A stretch of DNA of 64,000 nt from the NCBI RefSeq assembly GCF_023343835.1, contig NC_064437.1, positions 22,357,001 to 22,421,000 of the forward strand, read 5' to 3'. Source of the DNA: Lagopus muta (lineage: Eukaryota; Chordata; Aves; Galliformes; Phasianidae). Position 1 is the first letter of the stretch, and the number at the start of each line of letters is the position of its first letter. This document shows positions 13,252 to 57,567 of this stretch, one piece after another. The notes below the pieces were generated by a model that was given only the letters and a program-made list of their open reading frames with translations, made no database searches and was not told where the DNA came from. The position numbers and the translations under genes are program-made.

Positions 13252-16200
13252 CTGTTTCCTACCAAGGCCAGCTAAATAATTTGGCATTTCATTTGTATCA
13301 GCAACAGACAGACAAGAAGAGCTTGTCCCAGTCTTTTGGGAAGGGAACAAAAACAGAATTTTTTTTCTAATGGACAATAAGGCTTTCTTTTCTTGCTGCC
13401 CTACTTTCTTTCTTTGCCAGGAAGGAAGATGCTTTTTCACAGCTCAACATTTTCACAATATAACAAAAAGATGCAGTAACCCTGTGCAAATAAGAGAGTT
13501 CTTTAAGATGTGCTATGAAGAATGGAGCACTTTTCCCAGCAAATCCCATAATAATCTCTCAATCCATCCAAACACCCCGAGAACACACTAATGACATTTT
13601 CTCTCAGGGAAAGATGCCTAACTGTTCTAGTCTTCAACCTACAGACATTAATTCCCTAAATGGGGCTTTTTTAAGCCTGCATTCTGAAAAGATGACACAA
13701 ATCTGTCTCCTCCCGAGTTTCTGAGTTCTCCATGCAACATTTTGAAAGCATCTAATAAGCTATAATAGACGGCCCAGAATTGGTCATGTATGTAGACCAA
13801 CCGACTCTGGCATTGGATGGAACTAGACTGAGCCAAATGGACTGGTTTCAATGGCTTGCCAGGTAGCAGTGCAGAGTTCAACAAGTCCAGAAAGAACATA
13901 ATAACTAAATGAACACCATCAAAAAACAGTATAAATACTTCATAGCTACTCTGTTACTCTTAACACTTGGATATTCTGACACTTTGATAGCTGTTACAAA
14001 GTACATCTCTCTTACCATTAAACCCAAGGAGAAAAGATAGGAAACAAACTCAAGCCACACTTGGGGGAAAAAGCTACACACAACAAGCATAGCGAAATTA
14101 AGTAAGAAATTCAATCCTAAACCACGCACATAGTCAAATGAGAAGACAAATTTTAAATGGCAGGCTTATATTGATCAATTCAAGTAATAGGAATAGGTGT
14201 TTGATTGCATAAGAAAACAGGTTAAATGTGAAAGTAGTGACCATAATCTAAAACTAGAGATCCACTGCTATTCATTTTCCTATTGCCTTCTCACCCAAAA
14301 GACCTCACACGTTCTACACAGAAGTGAAAGCAAAACAAACTATCCTTGGGTTTCCTCCCCAGAATAAAAACAGGCACGAAGATCAACATAATCCATTACT
14401 ATCTGTATTGAAGAGGATGGCTAATATAATTTTATTTGCCCATCTAATTCAGATTATATCTGTAATCCTACGTAACATAACAGTGAACACAGCACTGAAA
14501 ACAATGAGCCAAGAAACAAGAAGTGAACAAGAGAAGCAGGAAATACACGAGACAGCCTTGCAGAACTGCTCAAGATGCAGCAGGTTCATTCATGATTTAA
14601 ATGTTTATAAAAGATTCAAGTAAAGGTGAGAAGTCAAAGCATATTAATTTAAACACATTCAATTCCCCCACAAATTTTCCAGTGCAGGACTAAGTTGGGC
14701 TCTTCTCACTGTAAACTAAGGAAATTAAACCACAGCTAACTGAAGTAAATTTATTCCTAAAGACACTACCAGCCAATGGCAATTTTATGCATTACAGCTT
14801 ATGAATGTTGATGCTGTACACTTTGGTAATTTGTATAATTTGCTTAAGTGCCTTGATCCAGATTTAGCCTTAAGGAACACTTGCATATCACCATAATAGA
14901 TGGCATCATTCTTTGTATTGATGAGAAAGGGCTCTTTCTGAATGGCAGAACTATCAAGCATTTGTACTAATAGGAAAAAGATGATTGTTGAAAGCAAGCT
15001 CCTACTGATCATAGTCACTGCACAAACACATTCAGGTAACAAAAGTTCAGTCCTGGAAAGACCTGAGCTGTTGAACTAGAAATGGAAAGTAACTGGAGAT
15101 TTTAACCGTTTTGAACAAAGCCTGCACTGGGGAGAGCAAAGGCTACAAACAAAAGGCTGGATGGACTTCAAGAAGATCCCTGAAGGACTCTGACTGACTG
15201 AGACTGAATACGAATACAGAAGTTTCAGTTTCAGACACAGGGGAGTTATCTCCCCACCGACAAAGCTGCACACAGCTATCATCTCTAAACAAGATGAGAA
15301 GCCAGGAAAACTCGTGCTGAAAAGTACAGAGAGCTCAGGTACGATCTGTTAAGTACCACAGATCAGCAGCAGGTTGGAGGCTACAACAGCTGACCACAGG
15401 CTACAGCAGTTAGGATTCTTTTGTATACAAGAGAATGGCTGGGAACGCTGCCGGAAAGCACAGCAGATCAGAGGTCAGCCCTTCCTACAGCAGCACGTTT
15501 GGACAAGGTTTTGTCAATACTGAGGTAACGATCGAACTCGAAACCGAACCCAGACTTCAATATGCATGTACCTTTTTGTGTAGAGAAATCCTAAGTCTTC
15601 TTATCTCAGAACGGAAAAAAAAAAAAAGAAAAAAAAACTAAGAATTAAGAAACAAAACACAACTCAGAGTCATACTTAGATTTGTATTGAAGTATAACAA
15701 TAAGAGAGCACTGTTAGAGTGAATTGGCTGTAAATAAATAAGGACAGAAGACATCTTTTTCCCTCCTATTAAGATTATGTTTCAAAGCACAAGAACTTCA
15801 ATGACTGAGAGCTCCCCCTCCCTCCCAATAAACCTTTGTGTAAGGAGCAATTTAACTGCAAGCAAAATATTTCTCTCACCACCTTCACACTTTCTACACA
15901 ATCTTATTCTACTCTTTACCCTTGAGAACATCTGCCCACACCATCAGCTCTTCATCTTATGGACAGAATTAATTAAGCATCCTTCTGGGGAACGTAGTAG
16001 AAGTGAAAAATGGTGAATTCTACTCAAGCCAGAGATCGTATTTTGATTTAAACAAAACAAAACCAACAAAAATCAGAACATAATTCTCAGAGCTGTGAAA
16101 ATTACTATGCCACACAAAGTATCAACATATCCCTATGCGTTTTAATATAGTTTTAATATGACTTCACTAAAGCAGAACTTCACTTTAAGTTTGCCAAACA

Positions 16201-19129
16201 TTAAATGTCAGGTTTATCAATCATTTCCATTCCTCTCACAATAGCATCAGAAAGTTCCACTGCTTCCTTAAAGGTATGATTTTTATTCATAACCAAGAAC
16301 TGCTACAACTATTAGTATATTAGCAACCACTGTTAATGTTTAATATGTTCCTGAACTTCACCTGGAGGATTTGAGCTGATAATTAATTTTAGTATTACCT
16401 TCATCATAACTTCACATAAAGGAGTGATAATACTTGAAAATATTTTCTATATATTGTAGAATTTCACTATAATACATTTCCTGCGTACAGATTGTTACTG
16501 TACTCACTGTTTAAAATATGCATGTGCCATTAGATGCCTCTAAGAGGATTAGAATTCACACTATTTGATAATGCAACTTAACTATAGGCACCTTTCCAGA
16601 GAAGAAAATTAAAGGAGATGAAGAATCTTGCTGAGAATTGCTAGAGGACTGAATATAGGAAATACACTGAATATAACATTCTTGCTGTACATTACAATAA
16701 TATTTATACGAAAGCTACCCTTATTAAACATTTATTGCATGCAAATGAAGGTGAGCAGAATACCTGGTGATTCTTTCATGAGCACAAATGGGAGGCGTAA
16801 CAACAGATACATTTACAAAGGATGTCAGGAATCAACAAGGAACCTGATTTACATATGACCAAATTTTATGCTATTTGCAAAATTTGAGCCAAAAGTAAGA
16901 TTACCCTTTGAAGTGAGATATAACGATACCCCAGGTAATCCGGCATCCCTTTACATTTTACTTTCTAAGATGGAATAGTAGGCAGATAGTAATGCAAACA
17001 CATATTTCACTATTTTAATCCGAACCTCACCTTCTGTTCGTATCCAGATATTTTTGGAAGTCTTTTCATTCTTCCAGACTTAATTATACATGTAAAACCT
17101 ACTATAAAATTAGTGGTGTGTTACACCACGTGATTATAGGCTACTAAATTATTAGCCACAAAATATTTGCCTGAAGGCCTTACGTAAAGCCCTCTCCCCA
17201 TCCAGAAGCCTTTTGCTTTACTTATTGTAACCACAATGGAAAAAAGAAAAAAAAAAAAAGAAGAATCAGGCAGGCCATTCTTGCTAATGATAACTATATT
17301 CCATTTAGATTTCAGTATTATCACAGCCTGCTTGCTTGAGTCGCATCAGCTGCTCCCAAGGCAACTAGGAAGTAAGACAGATTAATACCACTACAGCATG
17401 TGCCTGAACCTTCCCCTGTTCCAAACTAAAGCAAGAGGTAATCATTCTCATCAGGACACCCATGTGTTAGCAGCCTGCTTCCCTAACATTCCTTCCCTCC
17501 CTAACATTTTCTGAATCTACTTTCCAGTTCAAGTGTAACTTGAAGCAATGTATGTTTAGTTTTAGGGTTTTTTTGTTTTGTTTTTCCAATCTTTGTCAAG
17601 TTCTATGAAAATCACCAGCAAGAGAAACACGAGGCTCAGGTTAACGCCCCTGAGGAAGGAAAGGCAGGCAGCCTTTTTCAAAACAGCAGCACCAAGCCAC
17701 CACAAAGCACACACCCGCACTGATCAGCTGCACATCCCTCCAGGCCAAAGCAGCACATGAGGAAATAACACCTGACCTGAGTAGAGGAGAGGTGATTACA
17801 GAGAAAAAAAGCACTATTTTTATTGCCTATGAAGAAACCCATGATTTCAAAATAAATGCATATTTGAAATGTTAAGTCCTATAAATTCACAATAACTACA
17901 GTTAACAAGAAATAATCTTACACCACTATTACTGGGCTTAGTCACACAAGGTTTTGCTTCACACTTCCTTTTTAAACTGATGTGTAAAAGCACGTCTGTT
18001 GCTTATGCCTATAACCCACTCATACACCTTCACGCAGGAAAAGTGTCTGCTTTCAATCTTAAAGAGAAAGGGAAGCAAGATATTTTAATTTCAGTAACAC
18101 ATCTTACATCCTCTGAAGCAGCCAACCAACTGCATAGTTCCTAGAACAGTCTGCCAAATGTAATGCTGACGTAAGGCAAAATAAAACCACATTTTCTTAA
18201 TATTCTTACTACGCAGAGTTTAAGCAAAAGTTTTACACACTAACTAATCAGGAAGCATATTTGTGAAAGAAACAGCAGTTATTCTCATTTATCCATTTCA
18301 ATATACCAACTGCTTCAGATGACTTAGTTTTAGACATATACTATTTTAAACAGTAAGTACTGAAGATGAGCAAAAAAAAAAAAAAAGAAATCTGAGAATA
18401 TCTTTCACATGTTACAAGAAAACCAAAATTTCTTTACTGAGAAGTTCACATTCACACTGTGCATGCATCTGTGCAAAAAATATTAGAAACCAGATTGTCT
18501 TTGCCTGGTAAGTATCTTCAGTGTCAAATCTCAAGTTGCACACAAACAGAGTTCACGTGACTTCAAATAATCTCTGAGCTAAGAAAATCCAGAAGAACTC
18601 ATTATCTTTTGGGAAATAAAGTGTGTGTAAAATAGGAAGTGATGAATGACAAGGAAAACACATGCACACTGACACATACGCAGGTCTCCCTGCCCTCCAC
18701 ACACAGTGTTTTCACAGAGGCTTTAGAGGAATCAAGACTGAAGACCCACTCTTCCAGCAGCAGCGATGGAAGTAGTTTCTGCAATAGCATATTGCTCAGT
18801 AAAAACATAAACGCAGCTCCAGATGGCAGCTCTGCAGATTGCAATCATAGGTATATTCCAGAAGGTATGATCAGCATTGCCTAAATGCTAGTTGAGTGAG
18901 CCATAACTAATGCAGAGTTTTTTATATTGTCTTTACAGCCATTTACCTAATGAGAATGCCTATGCTGAAAACAGAGCACCCAGGACCACTGATAGCAAAT
19001 GTATGTCAGAACTCTGCCTATAGATTCTTGTCTCATCAGAAGTACACAGAACACTTTCAAGTACCCCAAAAAAGGTGATGTGGATTCAAACGCAATAGCA
19101 CGTGGCTACACAAAAGGCAGAGGCAGATG

Positions 19130-19161
19130 TTTATTGTTCCACTGACAGGTGGAACAATAAA
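19130..19161. repeat. Perfect 13-bp hairpin
   Basis: Arms at 19130-19142 and 19149-19161 are exact reverse complements around a 6-base loop (TGACAG). No U-run or neighbouring gene indicates a role; it lies in CDC73 intron 10. Confidence 0.85.
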
Positions 19162-20749
19162 ACTGCACAGAAGTGGAAACCAAGATACGTTCTGCTTTAA
19201 TCAATTCCTTTCTCGGGAAGTGCAAGAAGAAACTGCCTTAAAGGATTCGAATTATAACCTACTTTGCTATTCTGACAGGATCTTACCTTTGGTGATGTTG
19301 CACTATGTTAAATAGTGCCGAATGACATAATTTATAATTTATAGAAAAAACTGAGAACGAGGCATTACATTAGCACTTGATTAATACTTGCCTCTCAAGA
19401 CCCCTCTCAGTTGCGACCTCTGCAGGTCTGATGTGCTTAGAGCTGAGAAAGTACTTTGCCTTACATACTCACATGCCAAGAACGCCTTATAACACACTGC
19501 TTGTAACACACACCTGTCACAGCAAGCTAACAATTACACCTGTGAAGTTACATCTGCAAACAAAGTTGCCTGCACTGAGACATCCTCTGACTGCAATCAG
19601 AATGCTAACAGCCAGAAACTGAGGAGAGTTCTTTCAGAGAGAATAAAACAAATGCACAAGCACAAGAAAAAGGAAACAAGGTGGACCTTTAAAACGATAA
19701 CTCCAGAACAAGATCCACAAATTAGAACTATAGTCCAAGACATTCAGGTAGGGCTTTGACAATAAGGAGAAAGCACAGACTTGATGAAAACAAAAGCTTG
19801 GGGGAAAGTTTGCTGTGGCTTCACTACAAAGTACCAGTAAGCTCCTTGATTAATAGGCACACCAGTGTGGACTTAGTGACATGTTCCTTATTGCTTAAGT
19901 CAAGCTATCCTACCTTCCACGCTCAGAAAAAAAAAAAAAAGGTATGACAATAATAGAATAATACATAATCAACTAACCAAGCAGAGAATTTGTTTCCACA
20001 AAAACTGAATTATCTGACTCTACTAAGAGGAAATAAATACTGGTGTCATATGGTCTAACTCCAATAGCATATGAACAGAGAAGGAAATCTCGATTCAGCC
20101 ATCTCAAGTTAGTTTCAACTCCAATTAATAAATATTTGAGCTCCAATTTTGATTTAGTCACTCTACCATAAATTGAGAAGCATGCAAAACTTCAGAAGTG
20201 TGTTACAGATCCTATTTAAAGGCAATGGGATAGTAACATCCATAATTTTTGTAGCAAATGTAGGTGAACTCAGAGGGAGAAATAGCAACATAAAAGACTA
20301 ATAGTGCCTTCTGTTCCCTCATCTTTCACATGTTCATTTCTACCTCTTTACTCTTCCACATTCCAAACGCCCCCAGATGCTGCCTTCAGGGACCCAACAG
20401 GTTCCTTGTCACTGCCTTTAAGTTTCCATGATGAGTAAATGGAAATGTTACTAAGACTACGCTAAATTCAACTGTAAGCCTTACCAATTTGTTGTCTGAA
20501 GGCTCAGCACACTCATACTTCTGCCTTGCTAGGTTCTTTGATATCATCAGGCACTATTTATTAGGAACACTGGCAACAATTGTTACAAATGTTATGAAAA
20601 ATTTGGAATTCAAAACTTCCACTGAAACTACAACTTCTGCTTTAAAAGGCTATGATCCCCATCTCTTAAATAATGACTGATTTCAGATACACCTCAGCAG
20701 AATGCTGTAGCTTAGGGATCCCACTATTTCAATTGTTAAGGATAAGAGG

Positions 20750-20840
20750 TTAAATAAATAAATAAATAAATAATATATAATAAATAAATAAATAAATAGT
20801 AAATAAATAATAAATAATAATAAATAAATAATAATAAATA
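20750..20840. repeat. AAAT/AAT microsatellite
   Basis: About 90 bp of TAAA units interrupted by TAA units and one TATATAA break. It is directly followed by a small inverted repeat with 8-bp arms at about 20843-20860. Confidence 0.9.
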
Positions 20841-23800
20841 GAACAATAGTTCTATTGTTTCATCATATTAGAAGTTTGCTGACAAACTGTCAATTGAAGA
20901 TGTAGCCATTTCATACTTACTGGATATTTGGACTTAATTTGTAGAAGGAGTTACATGGACAATACTGCCGAATGTATAAGCTGTGTAAAATGCATGATGT
21001 TTGGTCAGAACAATTAAGACAAATAGAAACGTCTGTAGCTCGAGGTCAGCTAGCATCACTGCACAATGCTCTATACAACGTTTATTAATAGCTCAATCAA
21101 ATCTCAAGCCCTGAGAAATACAAATAAAACTAAGCATCTTTATGGGATACGAGCAGAAGGTAGACTACAGTTATGAACGTGAACAAAATTTGCTAACAGT
21201 TTTATTTGAGGTCATGTTTCCCAGTAAGGCTGACTGCTGGAGCATTTGGAAAGGACCCAAGTCCCAGCTCAAAGCGTACAGGGCAGAAGAGTTTCTTGAA
21301 GGGAAACTCAGAGAGCTAACAAAGCAGCCAGGAACACTCAACCTTAGGTCAAGCAAGTCATCTTAAAATTCATACTAAGAGTTTTTAAGGCTCTCAAGCT
21401 TTTTTTTACTAATGCTCTGTAGGTGTCTGAAGTTCCAGTTCAATGTACATTCAGAGATATTTGATTTCTCATACTTGGCACTTCTCCGTTTAAATTCCTC
21501 AAGGATCTTAGGTGCACACAACAAGCTCTCCTGACATGCAGACACAACCAGGTTTTTCACAGAACAGTGACTTCAGACACCTTCATTCAGTAACAAAGCT
21601 ATGTGGCCTGAGCTCTCACTCTCTTTTATTCACCAGCCAACAGAGAAAAGCTCAACTTCCAGATATGTGACTCGTTACATAACATCCACATTTTTTCTTG
21701 AATTTGCAGTTCTCAGACTCTAAACCTATTATGAAGAACAAAACAGGCAGTTCTATTGTATAATGCAGTACAATAGCAAGATAGCTTGGCACAGATATAC
21801 ATGATTTACAATCACTGAGAAAATGAGCACAGCATTGTTCAACCTAGCATTTTCTTGAAAGCAGCATTTGTGTGCCATTTTCCCCAGTTTTTATCAACTT
21901 GACTGTTTACATTGAAACTCTTTAAGGGAATCTTTATTTAATGTTTGAAAAACAACTAGGGCAGTAAAATGCCAACCACTGAAATGACTGTAGGGACCTT
22001 TTAGAGTGTAACAGTCTTCGGGAATCTTGGTTGCATTTTATTCACTGTTACTAAAGCATAGGGATACAGGCCACAAGAAGGGCCTGCTGGTCTGTTGCCC
22101 CAGAGCAGTCTAGGACAGCAGGAACACAATGAGGCTGTTAGGAGAATGGTTTGGTCAAACCCACCTCCAGCTCAAGGACATTCCAAGCTAGTGCTCTAAT
22201 TCTAGCTCTTGGACCCAAAGGACTAAGAACGGGTGGCTACATCCCAATTAATTACACATAAACACGCTTACTATGAAAAAAATTACAAATCATATGAAAA
22301 ACAAAAGTCTCTGCTTCAAGCATCATTTATGGAGAGCTCTCCCAATACTCAATTATTACAACACATTCCTCATCCTCTTTTGCTGGTTAGCAGCTAAACA
22401 AGCTCACAGTGGCCTCCCAAGGCACAGAGCATGCACAGAAAGTGGTTGGGCCCACAGAGCAGGAGCCGTGGGCAGACTGACCTTACATAGGCGTGGGGAA
22501 TAATGGCAAGCTTGTGCACTGCACTGCTTCAGAGGCTGCTGAGAGCATTTTCAAAGAGTCTGTTGTTTTGCTGACTCCTCCTTTAATACCAATCCATTCA
22601 AGTATTTTAATGAGATTATGACACATAAAACTGGTGATGCGGGTGTAAGTAGTCTGCTCACCCCAATCAAATGTTGAAGCTGTGTTTTATTTTTATTTAC
22701 TTCTGCAAGTTAAGTGCTTCAATATTAGCATATTAAAAGACAGTGTTCAATCCCATCACATGCTTTTGGGAAGTCATTAATGTAAATTTAAAAAAAAAAA
22801 TCTCATGATCTCCCTTATTTACATAGAAACCTCACTGTTACATAAAGTTACACCATGCTGCCTGCTCCTGCCTGTTTCCTCTCCACTGGCCCAATCTTTA
22901 CAGCACCAGAAACTCAGCCTTACCCCTCATTTTACAGCATGGTAATTCTTAAAAATTTTTACCAGAGGTTAATGAAACTTCTTGCATAAAATAAGGAATT
23001 CACCAAGACTAGCATACTCCAATTTTGGGGGCAGCATCAGTAACATACTTTCATGAGTTAATACTCAAATATGAGATTGATCAACAAGTGCTGAAAAATA
23101 CCTCTGACCTTAGAGGTGCTAAAACATATTTCCAGTTCTTCTGAAAGGAAGCCTGCTTATAGCGTGGCTTACGTTGGGACATCCAGTTTTGTTACTAAGT
23201 AAATTACCTCAATACCTCAGAGGACTGTTATATCCACCTGCTTACAGAACACTAAGAAAAACAAATGCCAACAGTTATTTCTGGCTGCATACAAGTGCAG
23301 ATGATCAATGACAGATCCCATTAGTTACAGAAAAACAATAGACAAAAGGAGCTTCTGTGCTTCCGCAGCTTTGATTACTGAAAGAAAACAGAAATTAGAA
23401 AAAGGGGAGTATCTCAGCAATTAGAAAAAGCAAAGTAATTTCCATGAGGAAGGCCCCACTACAGTAACACACAAATCTTATTCACTTGCATCCAAGTTTC
23501 TATCAGCTCTGAATTATGGCTGACGGACAGGACTCCCAGAAACGAAAGAAGCAGAAAGCCTGCCAAGGGGTATCAATCTATTCCTTTTTCCCATATTAAA
23601 GTCATGAAAACTTAAAATAATATTAAAAGGCAGATAAAAGAAGCAGTGACTAAATTTGTCATGGAGAAACAAATATCACTTGCACATGCACGATGAATAT
23701 AAAGCAAGCTCTCAGCTTTAAGAGGACATGCTTTAACAACCATCTATAAAATACAGATTTACCAGATACATACAGAGCCAGTAACCTCCCCAGTATCCTA

Positions 23801-26800
23801 AAACAGATACAGGCAAGACAGCTTGTTTGTTCTAATCTTTGCATCTGAAGCTATTGCAGCAGCTAAGTACTTCATAATTCCTACTGACAGTAACCATCAG
23901 TCCAAACCTTAATTACATATCAAAAACAGCAGCAATCACCACCACCCAAACCCACTTTGTAGGCTTCCAAAGGATACTGGCTTAGTCTCAAAGCTAGCAT
24001 TTCCCTTCAGTAAGTGAAAAGCAAACAGAGAATGCCCTGAACTTGTCAAAGGCATACATGTAAGAAAGACAACGTCAAGAATATCGGTTTAAAATTCTCT
24101 CACAGCATTCCCTTGCATCCTACATGGTGCAAAACTATTAACAAATTTATCTTCCACAGTTCTGTACCTCTTAATTGATCCATTTCAAACAGTAAACTAT
24201 TCTACTTAATGAAAACCAACCAACCAGAAGAAACAACACAGAAGCTGCACTGCTATACAGAGGGTCATGCTTTAGAATCAGTCTGCAGGTAGATCTGGGG
24301 GTTTCTCAAAGTCACGCTGCATGGTTTTCAACACGCTGCTGGGCTTGTTGAGCTACTATCACTAGCTTGGTGGTTTCCAAAACATCACCAGCCCATCAGG
24401 CAAACAGAAAGTGCCCCAGGTATTATCAAAGATGCCTTGTTACAAACAATTCCAGGTCCAGAATAATGAAGCCACAGCTTCATAACAATTCATTAAATAC
24501 GTCAGCTCTTCCTTAGACAAAGTAAGCACACCAATTAAGCAAAAACCCTGTTGCAGGGAAGAACTGCCAGCAGCACAAGTTATTTTAGCTGACATTACTT
24601 CAAAAGAGCCCACCATTCACCATCTGTTCTGGCACAAATTTTGAATGCTAAGAAAGTTTCCAGCATCGCTGATGAAAAGAAAGCAGTCGAAATGCAGAAG
24701 TTTGTTTCACTGTTAACAAGAACAAGCATCTAGGACAACTCATATTTCAGCAAGAACAAATAAAAAACTGTACTGCAAGCTTCATAAAATGAATTACAGA
24801 GAATTACACTAAGACATACAGTGCCAAGGGGAAGACATGTTGGGAAGATAACAGAGAGCAAATAAGAGACATGTTGCAAATTTTACATCCAAAGTGGGTG
24901 GGCAGCTCCAGACAGTGGGGCAACAGTTTGCACTGCAGGTAGTAATCATATGCCTATCAAGTTTTTCTGGTTGCTAACAAGATGGACGCTTTTGAAAACT
25001 AATGGCTCCACCAACCTGTTGAAGGGAAGACCTGCCAAAGTGAACTGTACAGATCAGACAAAAAAAAATAATAAAGGGCAAGGAGCAACAAGGAAGCCAA
25101 GGAAATGAGTGCAACAGAGAAAACAAAAGCATGGATAGACTGGATTACCAATATGCAAATGCCCAAATGAACTACTTTATTAGATTAAATCATCTCTATT
25201 AATATGCAAAGCGTAAACTACAGCAAAAATAATAAGAAAAAGAAACAAAGAGTGAAGATAAAGTAAAATACTTGATTCGCCTACCACGAAGCAATACTTT
25301 TTCAGAAGCAAATCGTAAATGTCTTTCCAGAAACTTTTGGTGAAATCTCACTTGCATGACTATGTGAAGTTTTACTTCTCTATGTTCTAAAAGAATATGA
25401 GTTTAACAGGGAGAGATGAAGAAAGTTCAGATAGGAATTGAAAACTTATTTCACAACACAACTTGTTTAGCCAAGCCAAATAAGAAGTCTTATGAGAAGG
25501 ACTGCACTGCCCTTTGTAAGAACATCAGTGAAAACAAACACCAGAGATGAAACAGAAGAGCAGAACAGTGATACAAAAATAAGTGCTTCAAAGTTCACTC
25601 ACCATTCATCTGGAAATCAGAGGCCTGAGGTTTCAATCTAATGATAATCTGCCTAGCACTTCAAGCCCACTGAGAGGATGTCATTAATTCACAAACAAGA
25701 TAATACAAATAATTGTTTCTGTGAGGATGGCAGAGAGGATATCACATACATAGGACACAATTCCAACACTATACCCCAGCTTCCTATGATTTAGCCAATG
25801 AGAATTAAATACTTCACCATAAATTTCGGGGAGAAATCACTTCCCTATTTCCTCCTACATTTATACATCATTAAAAATAGAAACACATACACCTATAAAA
25901 AGACAACTAAGACCATAAAGTGAAATTTGGCAACTTGTAGGAAATTAAGTATTCTACACCTGAATCTGAAGATTAAGGATTGGACCTATGTGGACCCATC
26001 ACTGTGAGCAAGTCCGGACAAAAACAGATGACCACTTCTATATCATGTAATTAATAGATTCATTCTCTCCATCCTGATATGAAAAACAAAGTCAGTAAGG
26101 CTGGGATTTAGTTGAGTATTTCATGTTGTCGATTCATCAGATTTATATAGGTATGCAGATGGCAAAAACTTTAATGAGGGCTCTGCATTAGTTCTGTAGC
26201 ATTTATTCTACCCACCAGCAGATCAGAACAGCATTATTTTGAGAGCATTCAACCTATTTTCATAAAAGCAAAGAAACGTTGGCCCCAAAAATGAAGAACT
26301 CTGCTCAGGGATCTCTTATCTTTACATGGAACAATCCCCACATACAGCATGCTTAAGTCATATGAAAAGTAGATTTCACTAGGCCAATAATTTTCAACAG
26401 TAACCCAGGTAAAAATTCTTCTGATATTTAAATTTATTTTTATTAAGCATGGAGTAGGAAATGCATCAATACTCCAAAATCTAGCTTTATTTCTGAAATT
26501 TTGTGAGTGTAGTTTCATCACGTATGAAAGATGTCCTTAACAGGAACACATAAAGCTAGACAAAAACCTCGGTCAACAACAGAAAGGCCATACTTCCACA
26601 AGACAAACTTGCCAGCAAAGTCTCCCTATTGAAAACCTTCAGACAAACCCCTTGAACCAAAATCTTTAAAATGAACCAACTGAATCAAAACACGTTTCAC
26701 CTCTTCACACAGAAAAGCAATCATTACTTCTATTAATCAAATGAAATGTCTTACCTTAGGTAAGGCTGACAAGAAACACACGACCTCTATAAAACACATT

Positions 26801-26816
26801 TAAGAAAAAACCTTCA

Positions 26817-57340
<30,524 letters not shown>

Positions 57341-57526
57341 ACTGGCTTAAAAATCTAACAGCATAACGGCCACTCCGCCTCCCTCACCGCTGCCGCCCGA
57401 TGGACGGCGGGCACAGGCAGAGCGCCGGGCAGCCGCGCTTCCTGCGGGGCGGTGCTGAGAGGAGGAGCCTGAGAGCGATGCCGGACCGCTGTGAGGACTG
57501 CGTGAGAGCACCGCCCCTTCCTGGCG

Positions 57527-57537
57527 GCCGCCATGTT
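57527..57537 (-). promoter_or_regulatory. GLRX2: YY1 motif over the GLRX2 start codon
   Basis: The minus strand reads AACATGGCGGC, a full match to the YY1 consensus AANATGGCGGC. On the plus strand the same bases form the Kozak-like GCCGCCATG of GLRX2. Confidence 0.6.
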
Positions 57538-57567
57538 CCTGCAGAGGGCGCTGCGCCTGCGGGGCCG
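57533..57567 (+). CDS. GLRX2: GLRX2 exon 1, coding part
   Basis: 35 nt encoding 11 residues plus two bases, rich in Arg and Leu and lacking acidic residues, a presequence-like start. The donor GTGGGT lies at 57568. The assignment rests on frame continuity with exon 2, the Kozak context and the position in the CpG island. The short length leaves some room for a different first exon. Confidence 0.8.
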
